In this document: piece by piece, positions 42,788 to 52,123 of the stretch
Numbering within the stretch: position 1 is the first letter of the stretch
Layout: each line of letters starts with the position of its first letter
Assembly: GCF_001570745.1 (NCBI RefSeq)
Contig: NZ_BCSG01000019.1
Span: forward strand, 1 to 64,000
Direction: 5' to 3'
Length of the DNA stretch: 64,000 nt
Source: Alicyclobacillus mali NBRC 102425
GTDB taxonomy: Bacteria > Bacillota > Bacilli > Alicyclobacillales > Alicyclobacillaceae
Program-made: the position numbers and the translations under genes
The notes under the pieces: generated by a model
The model's database searches: none
What the model was told of the DNA's origin: nothing
Seen by the model: the letters and a program-made list of their open reading frames with translations, nothing else

Positions 42788-42815
42788 CATCTTTGACCAA
42801 AAGAAAAGATCCGCC

Positions 42816-43475
42816 TCACGGGCGAATCTCAGGCCTCACGATGGGCCGCATCCTCCCCAACGGCCGAACCGGCGCATCTTTGCGCCACTCTTCGAGACTC
42901 CAATCCCCAGGCACATCGGTGCGCCCTGACGCCCCCGCGGCACTCGCGAGCGCGGCCGTCTCCTCCTGGACGAGATCGAGCAACTGGTCCACTTCGATCC
43001 CGACCAGCCGAAACGCCGCAAGCGGGTTTGTGTCCGCTTCCCAGATGAACGCGAGGAGCACCGCCACGACGTGCGGACAAAGTGGATCCATCTCCTCGCA
43101 GGTGCAGGTGGACAGCGCGCGCAGCCGAGCCGCCGTCTCGCCCGTCGGCACCACCTCCACCTGATGCGCGGACAGAAAATCCAGGAACGACTCGTCCCAC
43201 TCCCCTGCGTAATGCGCCGCGAGCCAATCGGGGCGCATCGCGAGCCAGCGCGCCACGTCTCGCGCGTGCCCCGCGTAATCCGCGAGCTTGGGCAGCCACA
43301 CGTCGAAGGCGCGGCGCGTGCCGCTCCGCTCCACCACCGCCCGCCAGCCAGCGCCGTCCCACGCTCTCGAGCGCACCGCTCCCGACATCGCCAGGCGCGT
43401 GGCGGCGCGAAGGTGAGACGGATCCACCTCGGCCAGCACGGGCTCCCAGCGCGACGCGTACGGACCGCGCTTCAC
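42816..43475 (-). CDS. SWIM zinc-finger protein
   Basis: The 219-residue product carries a SWIM finger at about 123-136: CTCEEMDPLCPH, giving CxC-x6-CxH. The N-terminal WEPVLAEVDPSHLRAATRLA and the segment after the finger (HVVAVLLAFIWEADTNPLAAF) match proteins paired with SNF2 helicases. It probably binds DNA or protein beside the helicase. Its ATG overlaps the SNF2 stop by 4 bases. The gene ends 29 bases before LexA box 1, so it is not itself under those boxes. Confidence 0.86.
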   Translation of the reverse strand: MKRGPYASRWEPVLAEVDPSHLRAATRLAMSGAVRSRAWDGAGWRAVVERSGTRRAFDVWLPKLADYAGHARDVARWLAMRPDWLAAHYAGEWDESFLDFLSAHQVEVVPTGETAARLRALSTCTCEEMDPLCPHVVAVLLAFIWEADTNPLAAFRLVGIEVDQLLDLVQEETAALASAAGASGRTDVPGDWSLEEWRKDAPVRPLGRMRPIVRPEIRP

Positions 43476-46321
43476 GGCTCATCCTCCTCCATCACGCCGA
43501 CCGGGTTCAACGCAAACAACTGATACAGCGCCTCGTCGTCGAGTTCCGTCACCCAGTCCTCCGACACGCGGCTCACCACGTCGGACAGCGCCCGCTTCGC
43601 CCGCAGCATCTCGTCAATTCGCTCCTCCAGCGTGCCGGCGCAGATCATCTTGTGCACCTCCACGCCCCGCGACTGGCCGATCCGATACGCGCGGTCCGTC
43701 GCCTGATCTTCCACCGCCGGATTCCACCATCGATCGTAGTGAAACACGTGATTCGCCCGCGTCAGATTCAGCCCCACGCCACCCGCTCGCAGCGACAGGA
43801 CGAGCACGGGCGACGCTACTCGCTTGGCCTGATACCGCTCGACGATCTCGCCCCGAGCCTTGGCGGACATGCCGCCGTGCAGGAAAGGCGGCCGAAATCC
43901 GAGCTCACCCTCCACCGCTGCGCACAACATCTCGCCCATCTCTCGAAACTGCGTGAAGATAAGCGCGGCCTCCCCGCCGTCCACGACCACGCGCAGGAGA
44001 TCCAACAGGCTCCGCAGTTTCCCACTCCGCTTGGCAGATGGCCGCCCGCCCGAGATGAGCGCCGGGTGATCGCACACCTGCTTGAGCCGGAGCAACGTGG
44101 TCAGAATCGCGCCTCTTCGCGCGATGCCGCTCGGACCGCACGCGATCTGCGCGAACATCTGATCCACCAATGCCTGATACATCGCGGCCTGCTCGGCCGT
44201 CAGGAGCGCGCGTTCCTCCACTTCCCACTTCTCCGGGAGCTCCGGCGCAATCGCCGGATCGCTCTTTCGGCGGCGCAGAAGCACCGGACGAAGCAGCAGC
44301 TGCAACTGGCGCATGCGCACGCCGCTCAAATCCCGCCCTTCTGCGATGGAACCGAATGTCGTCCGAAACCAGCGCAGCGATCCGAGGTAGCCAGGGTTCA
44401 AAAAATCCATGAGCGACCACAGCTCATCGAGCCGATTTTCCACAGGCGTGCCCGTGAGCGCGACGCGGTGACGGCTCGTCAACGCCCGAAGCGCTCGCGC
44501 TTGCTGCGTCGAGGCATTTTTCACCACCTGCGCCTCGTCGATGGCGACGCAGTCGAACGCCCGCTGGCGGAACGCCTCGCCGTCTCGAAGCAGCGTCCCG
44601 TACGTGGTGATGACGAGATCGACAGGGGGCGCGAAGGCCCTGTCGAGATTGCGGGCGGACCCATGATGCACGTACACCGAAAGATCGGGGGCAAACCGCT
44701 CGATCTCGGCCTTCCAATTCGCGACCAGCGAAGTCGGACAGACGAGGAGATGGGGTCCCGACGCCTCGCCCCGCTCTTTGACCCGAAGCCAGTACGCGAT
44801 CATCTGCACCGTCTTGCCGAGCCCCATGTCGTCCGCCAGGCAACCGCCGATTCCAAGCTTTCTCAACTGGATGAGCCACGCGTACCCTCGCTCCTGGTAG
44901 TGCCGCAGGGTGCCTCGAAACGAAGCTGGCGGCGGCTCCGGCTCCGCGTCTCGGCCGAGCGCCCACACGTCCACCCAGTTCGCGGCGCGTGGCGCCTCTG
45001 CGTCCACCTCCATCTTCCCCGGCCCGTCGTGCGCAGCGAGGGCATGCGCGCGCATCCACTCGAGGGGACTGACCTCCTGGCCGCGCTCAGGCAGCGCCTC
45101 GACCTGGCGCAGCAGATCGGCCAGCGGCACGAGGCGCCAGACGCCGTCCACCTGCACGAGTGGCGTTTGCCGTTCCACCATCCTTCGAAACTCCTCGGGC
45201 GTGAGCGTGTGATCGTCGATCACGACGGACCAATCAAACCGCGCGACCGCATCCGCGGAAAACCTCGGCATCCCCGCCGCTCTTCGTCCGCCTCCGCGGC
45301 GGAAAGCGCCGCCGTCCATACGCTCCAGTCGAACGCGAATCCGAATGTCCCGCGCCTCCTCGAGCGCCGTCGTCTCCACGACGAACGATGCGCGGCGAAG
45401 TTCGGGAAGTTCGTGGTACAAAAACCGAACCATCTCATCCGGATGGAGGACGGCCCGTGCGGGTGCAGGGGCGCGCAGAGCGCTCGCAATGGCGGGACAC
45501 AGCCGCGCCGCCTCACGCAGTTTCGGCAGAAACCAGCGCTCCGGCGCCACCAGCACATCCCCGTTGGCGGCCATTTCCCGGGAAGGGGACTGCCAGTACG
45601 CCGAAAGCGGAATTCGCTCGCCAGTCCACCGGTGGCGAAGTTCAAAGCGGAGTGCCCACTCCCCACCGAGATTCTCACCCGGCGGCTCGAGCGAAAAGGC
45701 GAGATCGTACGCGATCCGCCCGCTGTCGTCGTCGAAATCCGGGCGGCTCCAACCGGACCCCTCGAGGGACCGCGCGCACTCTCTGCTGACGATCCAGCCA
45801 TCCGCCAGAAAACGCGGCGACCCCACGAGCGCCCGCGCCCAAGCGGCGAGCGCTTCCTTCTCCCCGCGGTACATCACGCTGTATCCGTTCCCGGACGGCG
45901 TGCGCAGTTCCACGTCCACAACGCGCCGCCTCAGCTCGCGGTCCACGAGTTGGATCAACAGTGCGTCCACGGCTGCCGCGGACGAATAGACCTTGGCCAG
46001 GGCGCCGCGCGTGGCACAGGAGACGAGGCGATAGCGGAACGCCAAGAGCGCATCCGATGTCCACGCGGGAGCCCAGCGCGCCAGAAAGCTGGCTTCGCCT
46101 GAGGGGAAGCCCTGTGCCCTTCCCTGCGCCATCTGGCGAAGCCACAGCGCGACCTCCCGCTGCTCCATCCGCTCCCCATGCGCCACGGCCACCACGTCGC
46201 CATGGTCCACAATTTTTTGGGCGAGATCGAGCGCCAGCGCCTGCCAGGTACGCAGGGCGTCCGCCAGGCCAAGTTCTTCCACCACGCTCCGACCAATCCG
46301 CTCCGGCGCAGTCCGGTCCAT
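43472..46321 (-). CDS. SNF2-family DNA translocase/helicase
   Basis: The 949-residue protein has a long N-terminal half (about 1-470, SNF2-associated regions) and a SNF2/Rad54-type motor. Motif I is DDMGLGKTVQM (about 497-507), II is the DEAQ variant (about 593), III is VALTGTPVENRLDELWS, V is LSLRAGGVGLNLTRA and VI is DRAYRIGQSRGV. ATP-driven translocation on double-stranded DNA is expected, in repair or restart. ATG 46321 has GGGGGCG in front. It is coupled to the SWIM gene. Confidence 0.9.
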   Translation of the reverse strand: MDRTAPERIGRSVVEELGLADALRTWQALALDLAQKIVDHGDVVAVAHGERMEQREVALWLRQMAQGRAQGFPSGEASFLARWAPAWTSDALLAFRYRLVSCATRGALAKVYSSAAAVDALLIQLVDRELRRRVVDVELRTPSGNGYSVMYRGEKEALAAWARALVGSPRFLADGWIVSRECARSLEGSGWSRPDFDDDSGRIAYDLAFSLEPPGENLGGEWALRFELRHRWTGERIPLSAYWQSPSREMAANGDVLVAPERWFLPKLREAARLCPAIASALRAPAPARAVLHPDEMVRFLYHELPELRRASFVVETTALEEARDIRIRVRLERMDGGAFRRGGGRRAAGMPRFSADAVARFDWSVVIDDHTLTPEEFRRMVERQTPLVQVDGVWRLVPLADLLRQVEALPERGQEVSPLEWMRAHALAAHDGPGKMEVDAEAPRAANWVDVWALGRDAEPEPPPASFRGTLRHYQERGYAWLIQLRKLGIGGCLADDMGLGKTVQMIAYWLRVKERGEASGPHLLVCPTSLVANWKAEIERFAPDLSVYVHHGSARNLDRAFAPPVDLVITTYGTLLRDGEAFRQRAFDCVAIDEAQVVKNASTQQARALRALTSRHRVALTGTPVENRLDELWSLMDFLNPGYLGSLRWFRTTFGSIAEGRDLSGVRMRQLQLLLRPVLLRRRKSDPAIAPELPEKWEVEERALLTAEQAAMYQALVDQMFAQIACGPSGIARRGAILTTLLRLKQVCDHPALISGGRPSAKRSGKLRSLLDLLRVVVDGGEAALIFTQFREMGEMLCAAVEGELGFRPPFLHGGMSAKARGEIVERYQAKRVASPVLVLSLRAGGVGLNLTRANHVFHYDRWWNPAVEDQATDRAYRIGQSRGVEVHKMICAGTLEERIDEMLRAKRALSDVVSRVSEDWVTELDDEALYQLFALNPVGVMEEDEP

Positions 46322-46357
46322 CCACGCGCCCCCGTTCCTGAAATGTCCTGTCTCTCG

Positions 46358-46386
46358 ATCATAACACCTCGCACCACGCGCTGAAA
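46358..46386 (-). promoter_or_regulatory. Putative promoter of the SNF2-SWIM operon
   Basis: TTTCAG (46381-46386) and TATGAT (46358-46363) on the minus strand are 17 bases apart, about 37 bases before the SNF2 start. No SOS box is visible here. Confidence 0.45.
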
Positions 46387-46465
46387 CCCGTGACCCTCGC
46401 ACATGAGGGGCGCGGACGCGGCGTAAGATGAAGCAAAGCCTCGTCCTTTCGGGAGGCGGTTGGAC

Positions 46466-46801
46466 TTGTGGAACAGTATCGCTGAAAACTGCGTGCTCGA
46501 CTTTCTCGTCTCCATGGGCCTCGTGATCGGCGGATCGTTGTTTGGCGGACTCGCGGCGCTTCTCACGCATCACGATCCACAGGCGGCCATGAACGCACTC
46601 GCCTCCGACCTCAAGGTTTGGGCCATCGTCGCCGCGCTCGGAGGATCCATGGATGTCCTCCGCGTGATCGATCGCGGCGTGTTCGGCCTCCACGTCGGCC
46701 CCATGGTCCGCCAACTCATCTACCTGTTCGCAGCCTTTCTCGGCTGCCACGTCGGGTATGTCTTAATTCAATGGCTCACGGCAGGTCGTTCCTCCTCATG
46801 A
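46466..46801 (+). CDS. ytrH: Sporulation membrane protein YtrH
   Basis: The 111-residue protein matches YtrH, a sigma-E-made membrane protein needed for efficient sporulation in Bacillus. Motifs are GLVIGGSLFGGLAALLT, LKVWAIVAALGGSMDVLRV and LFAAFLGCHVGYVLI, with three membrane helices. TTG 46466 fits GGGAGG with 9 bases; an earlier TTG at 46460 sits too close. It overlaps ytrI by 4 bases. Confidence 0.88.
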   Translation: MWNSIAENCVLDFLVSMGLVIGGSLFGGLAALLTHHDPQAAMNALASDLKVWAIVAALGGSMDVLRVIDRGVFGLHVGPMVRQLIYLFAAFLGCHVGYVLIQWLTAGRSSS

Positions 46802-47259
46802 GCCGCTTGCGATCCACCGCCGCGATCACCGCACTCTCGTTTCTCGCGGGCCTCCTCGCCGCCACCGTGTACAGCGCGCGCGACCTGCACCGGATGCACA
46901 TGGAGGTGGCCAGCCTGCGCCAGGCGATCGACCAATTGGAGACCGAGAACCAGTTTCTGATCGCAGAACAGTCGGAGCCTGGCAAACGCTCGTTGCGGCG
47001 AATCGTGGTCGAATGCCCGCCGAACACGCCGCCAGAAGTCCAGACGGCCATCCGAAGGCAAGTTCTCGCGAGCCTCTCGTTCCTCTTGGGAAAGCCGATG
47101 CAGCTCCTGTACGACAACCCGTACATGCCGTCGGCCGTGCTCAACGTCCAAACCATCCCGGTCGCAAAGCGGCGCTACCGGCTTCACGTCACAGCGGCTA
47201 TAATGACGGGGGACACGCTGCACCTGTTCGTTCGGGGAGATGTGCAAGCAGAGTCGTGA
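46798..47259 (+). CDS. ytrI: Sporulation membrane protein YtrI-like
   Basis: The 153-residue product has an N-terminal membrane anchor (about 8-28), a short coiled coil (MHMEVASLRQAIDQLETENQ) and a soluble C-terminal region facing outside. Position directly after ytrH, with an ATGA overlap, and the overall layout fit YtrI, which helps forespore/mother-cell function. Sequence likeness to YtrI is modest, so the name leans on context. Confidence 0.78.
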   Translation: MSRLRSTAAITALSFLAGLLAATVYSARDLHRMHMEVASLRQAIDQLETENQFLIAEQSEPGKRSLRRIVVECPPNTPPEVQTAIRRQVLASLSFLLGKPMQLLYDNPYMPSAVLNVQTIPVAKRRYRLHVTAAIMTGDTLHLFVRGDVQAES

Positions 47260-47274
47260 AAGAGTGATGACGGG

Positions 47275-47589
47275 ATGTTGTACAGCGAGATGTCGAAGGA
47301 AGAACTGCAGCGAGAGATGACGGAACTGCAGCGGAAGGGCCGCGACGCTTATGAACGCGAGAACTGGAGCGAATATGAGATTTACATGACCCGCTGGTAC
47401 CTCGCAAAGAGTTACGAGATCAAGGACGAGGTAAACATCGAAATTGGGCGCACGTACCGCATCGCCGAGGAATACGACCGTCTCACCGTGACCGCCCTCG
47501 AAGGCATTATGGCGTGGGGTATCCGCCAAATGACAGGCGAAACCGCGGCCGTGCCCATCGCGCAACTCGAGCAGGAGGACGAGGCGTGA
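47275..47589 (+). CDS. DUF1811 (YfhH-like) protein
   Basis: The 104-residue protein matches DUF1811 (YfhH): YSEMSKEELQREMTELQRKG near the start, WYLAKSYEIKDEVNIEIGRTY and GIMAWGIR in the second half. It is a small soluble protein of unknown role. It follows ytrI by 15 bases and may belong to the same transcript. The ribosome site is weak; an ATG at 47290 is possible. Confidence 0.82.
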   Translation: MLYSEMSKEELQREMTELQRKGRDAYERENWSEYEIYMTRWYLAKSYEIKDEVNIEIGRTYRIAEEYDRLTVTALEGIMAWGIRQMTGETAAVPIAQLEQEDEA

Positions 47590-47614
47590 GAAAGCTCACG
47601 CCTCCTTCACATCT

Positions 47615-48712
47615 TCACACTCCTGGCAAGATCACTTCCTCCAGCCTCTTCGGCGCCTGATTGAGCACCAGGGCGCCGTCCTGCGTCGCAATCACCAAAT
47701 CCTCAATACGAACGCCAAACTTCCCTGGCAGGTAGATACCCGGTTCGATGCTGAAAGCCATCCCCTGCTCGACCACGCTTTCGTTCGCCGCATCCACGTA
47801 CGGAGGCTCGTGAATATCGAGGCCGACGCCGTGCCCCGTGCGATGTGTGAAATACGGGCCAAATCCCGCCTCTTCAATCACGCGGCGCGCCGCAGCATCG
47901 ATCTCACAGAACTTCACACCAGGCTTCACAGACGCGATGGCTGCGAGATTGGCGCGAAGCACCGCGTTGTACACGGCAGCGAGTTCGGCCGATGGTTCCC
48001 CCACGACAAACGTGCGCGTGATGTCACTCACATAGCCGTCACAGAAACCGCCCGTGTCGACAATGACGGCGTCTCCAGGCGAGATGACCCGATCGCCGGG
48101 CTCGTGATGCGGCTCGGCGCCTCCCGCGCCGAACGCCACAATGGGCGGAAACGACATGCCGGGGCTGCCCACCTCGCGCCAGATGCGGGCGATCTCGTCT
48201 GCAAGTTCAAGCTCTGAGACACCTGGACGAATGTGACCCCGGACGAGATCGACCACTCGGTCCGCACGCCGCGAAGCCTCTAACAGAAGCTCGATTTCGC
48301 GCTCATCCTTTCGAATTCTCAGGCTCGCGACGGCGTGATCGGCCAGCTCAAACGAGCATTTGCGAGCTTCCCTCATGAGAGGCAGCAAATGGTATGCAGG
48401 CAGACCGCCGTCGACGCCCACCTTCGCGCCCTCGGCCAGCCGGTCCGCAAGGAGCGCGTGCGCGTTTTCTCCGTCGCGCCACAGCTCGAACGGGACACCC
48501 ATCCGCTCAACCCAAGCCGCGAACATCTCATGCGCGATGGCGAACGCAAAGCCCTGGTCCGAGACGACGAGACACGCGAGTCGTTCTCCTGCCTCCAATC
48601 GGACGCCGGTGAAATAATGCCAATTGGCGGGGTGCGTGAGGAGGACGTACCGCCACCCGTGCGCTGCGCATGCGGACGCAAGCTTGGCCCTCCGATGCTC
48701 AAAACGTGCCAT
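47615..48712 (-). CDS. Xaa-Pro peptidase (M24 family)
   Basis: It removes residues before proline from peptides. The 365-residue, pita-bread fold enzyme has the metal ligands in order: [17 protein letters not shown] (two Asp), [13 protein letters not shown] (His), [14 protein letters not shown] (Glu) and VRIEDLV (Glu). The creatinase-like N-terminal half ([17 protein letters not shown]) is complete. ATG 48712 follows GGAGGG. It starts well clear of the permease terminator. Confidence 0.92.
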   Translation of the reverse strand: MARFEHRRAKLASACAAHGWRYVLLTHPANWHYFTGVRLEAGERLACLVVSDQGFAFAIAHEMFAAWVERMGVPFELWRDGENAHALLADRLAEGAKVGVDGGLPAYHLLPLMREARKCSFELADHAVASLRIRKDEREIELLLEASRRADRVVDLVRGHIRPGVSELELADEIARIWREVGSPGMSFPPIVAFGAGGAEPHHEPGDRVISPGDAVIVDTGGFCDGYVSDITRTFVVGEPSAELAAVYNAVLRANLAAIASVKPGVKFCEIDAAARRVIEEAGFGPYFTHRTGHGVGLDIHEPPYVDAANESVVEQGMAFSIEPGIYLPGKFGVRIEDLVIATQDGALVLNQAPKRLEEVILPGV

Positions 48713-48773
48713 ATGAACCCTCCTACCTAATGCACTCCTTTCATTGTACCTCGCCCATCCTCGTCTCCAACCC

Positions 48774-48807
48774 AAAAAAGCTCGACCGATGCGAAGATCG
48801 GCCGAGC
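48774..48807 (-). terminator. Intrinsic terminator of the permease gene
   Basis: On the minus strand GCTCGGCCGAT...ATCGGTCGAGC forms a stem of about 11 bp with a short loop, followed by TTTTTT. It lies 14 bases after the permease stop codon. Confidence 0.85.
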
Positions 48808-48820
48808 CTGGAAAGCCACC

Positions 48821-50410
48821 TCAAAGCACAGCGGCGTTGACCTCCTCGTCTGCGACTTGGTCATCGTCAAACACCGGCTTCGGCAGCGCCGAATTCACGC
48901 CCCAGTAGTAGAGCGCCAGGGAGACCACCACGACGATGATCTGATCCCAAGGAGATGGAATCGCTTTGATTCCCCCGAACGTCCCGAGATAGGAGAGGAC
49001 GATCATGATGATGAAGTACGCCACGAGCCACCAGCTGGCGCGCAGCTGATCGCCAAAGCTTACGACATCTTTTGGGACGAAGCGTTGGAAGATGACGTAC
49101 AGGATAAACATCACCAGCATACAACCGAGAAGCCACGAATCCGTGCTCCAGCCGGTCCAGTACACGATGAGCGAAGCGACGATGAACGACAAGGGGCTGA
49201 TGATGGACATGCCCTTCAGCTTGAATGGGCGGTCCAGATCGGGCGCCGTCCTGCGGAACGCGTGCGCGGACACCGGGCCGACGACGTACGTCACGACCGT
49301 CGCAGCCGAGACGACGTTGACCATCGCGCCCCAGGACGGGAACGGCAGCGTCCAGAAGATGGCCATGACGAATGCCAGCCACAGCGCAGCGTGTGGGACG
49401 CCTGTCTTCTCGTCGACGTTGCCGAACACACGGAAGAACGTGCGGTTGCGCGCCCAACCAAAGATGACGCGCGTGGTCGCGGACAGGTAAATGTTTGCCG
49501 TGCCCGACGGAGAAATGAACGCGTCAAACAGAATGAGCCACGCGAGCCAGGTGAAACCAAGCACCACCGCGATGTCGTGGAACGGCAGCTTGAACACGTT
49601 GTCGACATTCGCCCAGCCCTGACCGATCTTATCCGCAGGCACAGCGCCGAGGAACGCGATCTGCAAGAGTTCGTAGAGGGCGGCCGACAACACCACCGCC
49701 AGGATGATGGCCATCGGCACATCGCGCTGCGGGCGGCGCGCCTCAGACGCAAAGCCAACGGACTGCTGGAATCCGAGATACGCAAAGATGATACCGGACG
49801 TGGAGACCGCGGCTTCGATGCCAGAGAAGCCAAACGGCGCAAAACCGTGCGAATGGAAGTTCACGCCCTTGAACTGCGTGAGAAGCGTGATGACCGTGAT
49901 GATCGGCACAATGAACTTGAACGCCGTGATGATGGTGTTGGTCTTCCCAAACAGCTTGACGCCGAAGTAGTTAATTCCAAAGAAGATGGCGAGAAGAGCC
50001 AACTGCACAAACCAGCCGAGCACTGTCGGATTGCTGCTTTGCGGCTGTGTGAGCTGAGGCCACCAGGCCGTGGCGTACTGGCGAGCCGCCTCGACCTCGA
50101 TGCCCGCCACACTGGAAAACGCGACGAGCGACGCAAACCCAAGCAAGTAACCGATGAGCGGCCCGTGGGAATACAGCGGATACCGCACGGAACCGCCCGC
50201 GCGCGGAATGGATCCCCCCAACTCCGCGTACACCAGGCCCAGCAGGATGACTGCAACAGCGCCAATTAACCAGCTGAGCGTTCCACCAGGCCCGGCCGTG
50301 GAAGCGACGCGCGCGGACGCGAACAGCCACCCGGACCCGATAATGGATCCCAGTCCGACGAACGTGAGATCCGTCAGCGAGAGTTGTTTTCGAAGTTTGC
50401 CTTGCTGCAA
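48821..50410 (-). CDS. APC-family amino acid permease
   Basis: The 529-residue protein has about 12-14 membrane helices. The APC signature is at the N-terminus: FVGLGSIIGSGWLFASARVA, the helix-1 unwound GSGW segment that binds the amino group, then EAARQYA and GFASEARRPQRDVPMAI. The substrate is not readable. The TTG start at 50410 has AGGGGGAT 7 bases upstream. A long leader precedes it. A strong terminator follows. Confidence 0.9.
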   Translation of the reverse strand: MQQGKLRKQLSLTDLTFVGLGSIIGSGWLFASARVASTAGPGGTLSWLIGAVAVILLGLVYAELGGSIPRAGGSVRYPLYSHGPLIGYLLGFASLVAFSSVAGIEVEAARQYATAWWPQLTQPQSSNPTVLGWFVQLALLAIFFGINYFGVKLFGKTNTIITAFKFIVPIITVITLLTQFKGVNFHSHGFAPFGFSGIEAAVSTSGIIFAYLGFQQSVGFASEARRPQRDVPMAIILAVVLSAALYELLQIAFLGAVPADKIGQGWANVDNVFKLPFHDIAVVLGFTWLAWLILFDAFISPSGTANIYLSATTRVIFGWARNRTFFRVFGNVDEKTGVPHAALWLAFVMAIFWTLPFPSWGAMVNVVSAATVVTYVVGPVSAHAFRRTAPDLDRPFKLKGMSIISPLSFIVASLIVYWTGWSTDSWLLGCMLVMFILYVIFQRFVPKDVVSFGDQLRASWWLVAYFIIMIVLSYLGTFGGIKAIPSPWDQIIVVVVSLALYYWGVNSALPKPVFDDDQVADEEVNAAVL

Positions 50411-50667
50411 AAAGCATCCCCCTAACGTCGTAATATCTGCCGATATCTCTGCGGCGCGCCTCTGCTCATCCTCCGCTCTTGTTACAGGCAGGGCGAAGTT
50501 TGTTGATCAAATATGAAAATTCCATGCAAGAGTCCTGCGTAAAACGGCCTTCGTTCAGCACTCGCCCTGCGTGGCGCGCGTCTCCCACGCCGTCGCGCGC
50601 CCCTCCTAATTCACCTCCCATTTCAAATATGTAAAGTTTTCTTTCAATTCTGCGCCGCCTCGGGGCT
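50411..50667 (-). promoter_or_regulatory. Long structured leader of the amino acid permease
   Basis: If transcription starts near 50661, the mRNA has about 250 untranslated bases. A perfect 8-bp GC stem (GGCGCGCG / CGCGCGCC, 50573-50601) and two GGAGG-like sites are visible. An open frame of about 51 codons begins at the ATG near 50622. There is no T-box sequence (TGGNACCGCG) and no known riboswitch class I can recognise. Attenuation by a leader peptide or a new RNA element is possible. Confidence 0.35.
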
Positions 50668-50695
50668 ATTATATCACCCTGTGTCCGTTTGTCGA
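50668..50695 (-). promoter_or_regulatory. Putative promoter of the permease transcript
   Basis: TATAAT (50668-50673) and TCGACA (about 50690-50695) on the minus strand are 16 bases apart. Confidence 0.55.
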
Positions 50696-50864
50696 ACCTC
50701 GAATTCATCAACGAGCAAAAATTTTTTCGATTCTTGTCGAAATGAAAGCGCTATCCTCAAATTGCAAGAGGCGAATGATTTCCCAGCTTCCATCACGGCG
50801 AAGGAAACTGTACATCGCATGGTACGTTTTCCGACACGGCGATCCCGTCGGCGCTCGCCAGCAC
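50696..50864. other. Intergenic stretch without a supported gene
   Basis: Only short open frames with no ribosome site or family likeness are present. The left half is AT-rich (including a run of A then T near 50716), the right half is GC-rich with partial inverted repeats that may help end the ispH transcript. Confidence 0.5.
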
Positions 50865-51089
50865 CTAGCGAGAGATATGCAGGACGTGGAGCAGGTTCAC
50901 GCCGCGATCGCCCGCCTCAAATCCCACGCCGTACCCGGCGATCGACAAGAAACCCAACCAGCAGAGCCATGTGAAGAACGTGAGAAATCCACGGCCGCGC
51001 GAACCCTTCGGCACGCGCAGCCGCCACGCCCAGAGACCTATGGAGACGACCAGACTTGCCCCTGCCACTGCCCACAGCGCTGTTCTCAT
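50865..51089 (-). CDS. Small two-helix membrane protein coupled to ispH
   Basis: The 74-residue product has two hydrophobic segments (about 4-22 and 38-58) separated by a basic loop ([12 protein letters not shown]). I do not recognise it. Its ATG overlaps the ispH stop as ATGA, and GAGGCG is just upstream, so it is made with ispH. A role is not evident; isoprenoid or membrane-lipid functions would be a guess from position. Confidence 0.65.
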   Translation of the reverse strand: MRTALWAVAGASLVVSIGLWAWRLRVPKGSRGRGFLTFFTWLCWLGFLSIAGYGVGFEAGDRGVNLLHVLHISR

Positions 51090-52060
51090 GTCGCCTCGCG
51101 CTCCACGCCCTGGCGAACGCGCTCGTTTCGCAACACGGGCAGAATGCGATTCGGGTCCAGCGTGCGCTTCGGCTGGTGTGTTGAGGGATCCGCCGGATCG
51201 AAGTGTTCGAGGTAGTCCACGACTTCTTTGGTCACCGCGGTCGGCGTGCTCGCGCCGGAGGTGACCGCCACGCGTTTGGCGTTCAACAGCCACTCGGGAT
51301 GGATCTCCGTCACGTCCGCCACGCGGTACGCCTTTACCCCGGCAATCTCCTCCGCGACCTGGGCCAGGCGGTTGGAATTGTTGCTCCGCGGATCGCCGAC
51401 CACAATGCACAGGTCGGCCTGCCCTGCCTGTTCGGCAACCGCCTGTTGGCGCAACTGTGTCGCGAGGCAGATCTCGTTGTGCACTTCTGCCGTGGGATAT
51501 TTACGGCATACCAGCTCGGTCAGCTCGCGGGTGTCCCATTGGCTCATGGTGGTCTGATTGGTCACCACAATCCGATCCGTCTGCAGCGAAAGCGCTTCAA
51601 TGTCTTCCTTCTTTTCCACGAGGTGCACGTGCCCCGGCGCGACGCCCATCGCTCCTTCCGGCTCAGGATGGCCCCGTCGCCCGATGTAGACAATCTCGTA
51701 ACCTTGCGCGACCTTTTCCCGGATCAACTCGTGGGTGCGATTGACGTCTGGGCACGTCGCATCAAGCACGGTGAGGCCCCGCTCGCGCGCTCTCCGCTTC
51801 ACTTCCGGAGAAACGCCGTGCGCGGTGAAGATGACCGTCCCATGATCAATCTTCTCGAGCAGCGACAGGCGATCCGCGCCGTCCAGGGTGATCACGCCTT
51901 CCCTCGCAAACGCGTCCACCACGTGCTGGTTGTGCACAATCATACCCAGGATGTAGATGGGCCGCGGCAGGCGCTTGTCTTCCGCCGCCCGCTTGGCGAT
52001 CACCATCGCGTCCACCACGCCGTAACAGTAGCCGCGCGGCGTAATTTTGACGACCTCCAT
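51086..52060 (-). CDS. ispH: 4-hydroxy-3-methylbut-2-enyl diphosphate reductase (IspH)
   Basis: This is the last enzyme of the MEP isoprenoid pathway, with a 4Fe-4S centre. The three cluster cysteines are in PRGYCYGVV (C12), [12 protein letters not shown] (about 102) and HNEICLATQ (about 197). Conserved His ([15 protein letters not shown]) and the TNQTTMSQ and SNNSNRL substrate motifs are present. The 324-residue length fits. It depends on the suf machinery encoded 4 kb away. Confidence 0.95.
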   Translation of the reverse strand: MEVVKITPRGYCYGVVDAMVIAKRAAEDKRLPRPIYILGMIVHNQHVVDAFAREGVITLDGADRLSLLEKIDHGTVIFTAHGVSPEVKRRARERGLTVLDATCPDVNRTHELIREKVAQGYEIVYIGRRGHPEPEGAMGVAPGHVHLVEKKEDIEALSLQTDRIVVTNQTTMSQWDTRELTELVCRKYPTAEVHNEICLATQLRQQAVAEQAGQADLCIVVGDPRSNNSNRLAQVAEEIAGVKAYRVADVTEIHPEWLLNAKRVAVTSGASTPTAVTKEVVDYLEHFDPADPSTHQPKRTLDPNRILPVLRNERVRQGVEREAT

Positions 52061-52123
52061 ACGCTCGCCCCCTCGTCTCCATCATACCCGAACGCCGGGC
52101 GCAGGGCACGCTTGGCGAGTTTC

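Noticed and set aside
42816-43475. SOS control of the SWIM/SNF2 operon by the nearby LexA boxes
   Set aside because: Both genes run toward the boxes, and the boxes sit around the imuB promoter; the SNF2 promoter is 3.5 kb away with no box.
43082-46102. A very long open frame antisense to the SNF2 gene
   Set aside because: It mirrors the high-GC SNF2 coding frame; the product is Arg/Pro/Ala-rich low-complexity sequence with no family likeness, while the other strand shows clear helicase motifs.
50696-50864. Short open frames in the gap between the permease and the ispH-linked gene
   Set aside because: No ribosome sites or family likeness; the region is better explained as promoter and intergenic DNA.
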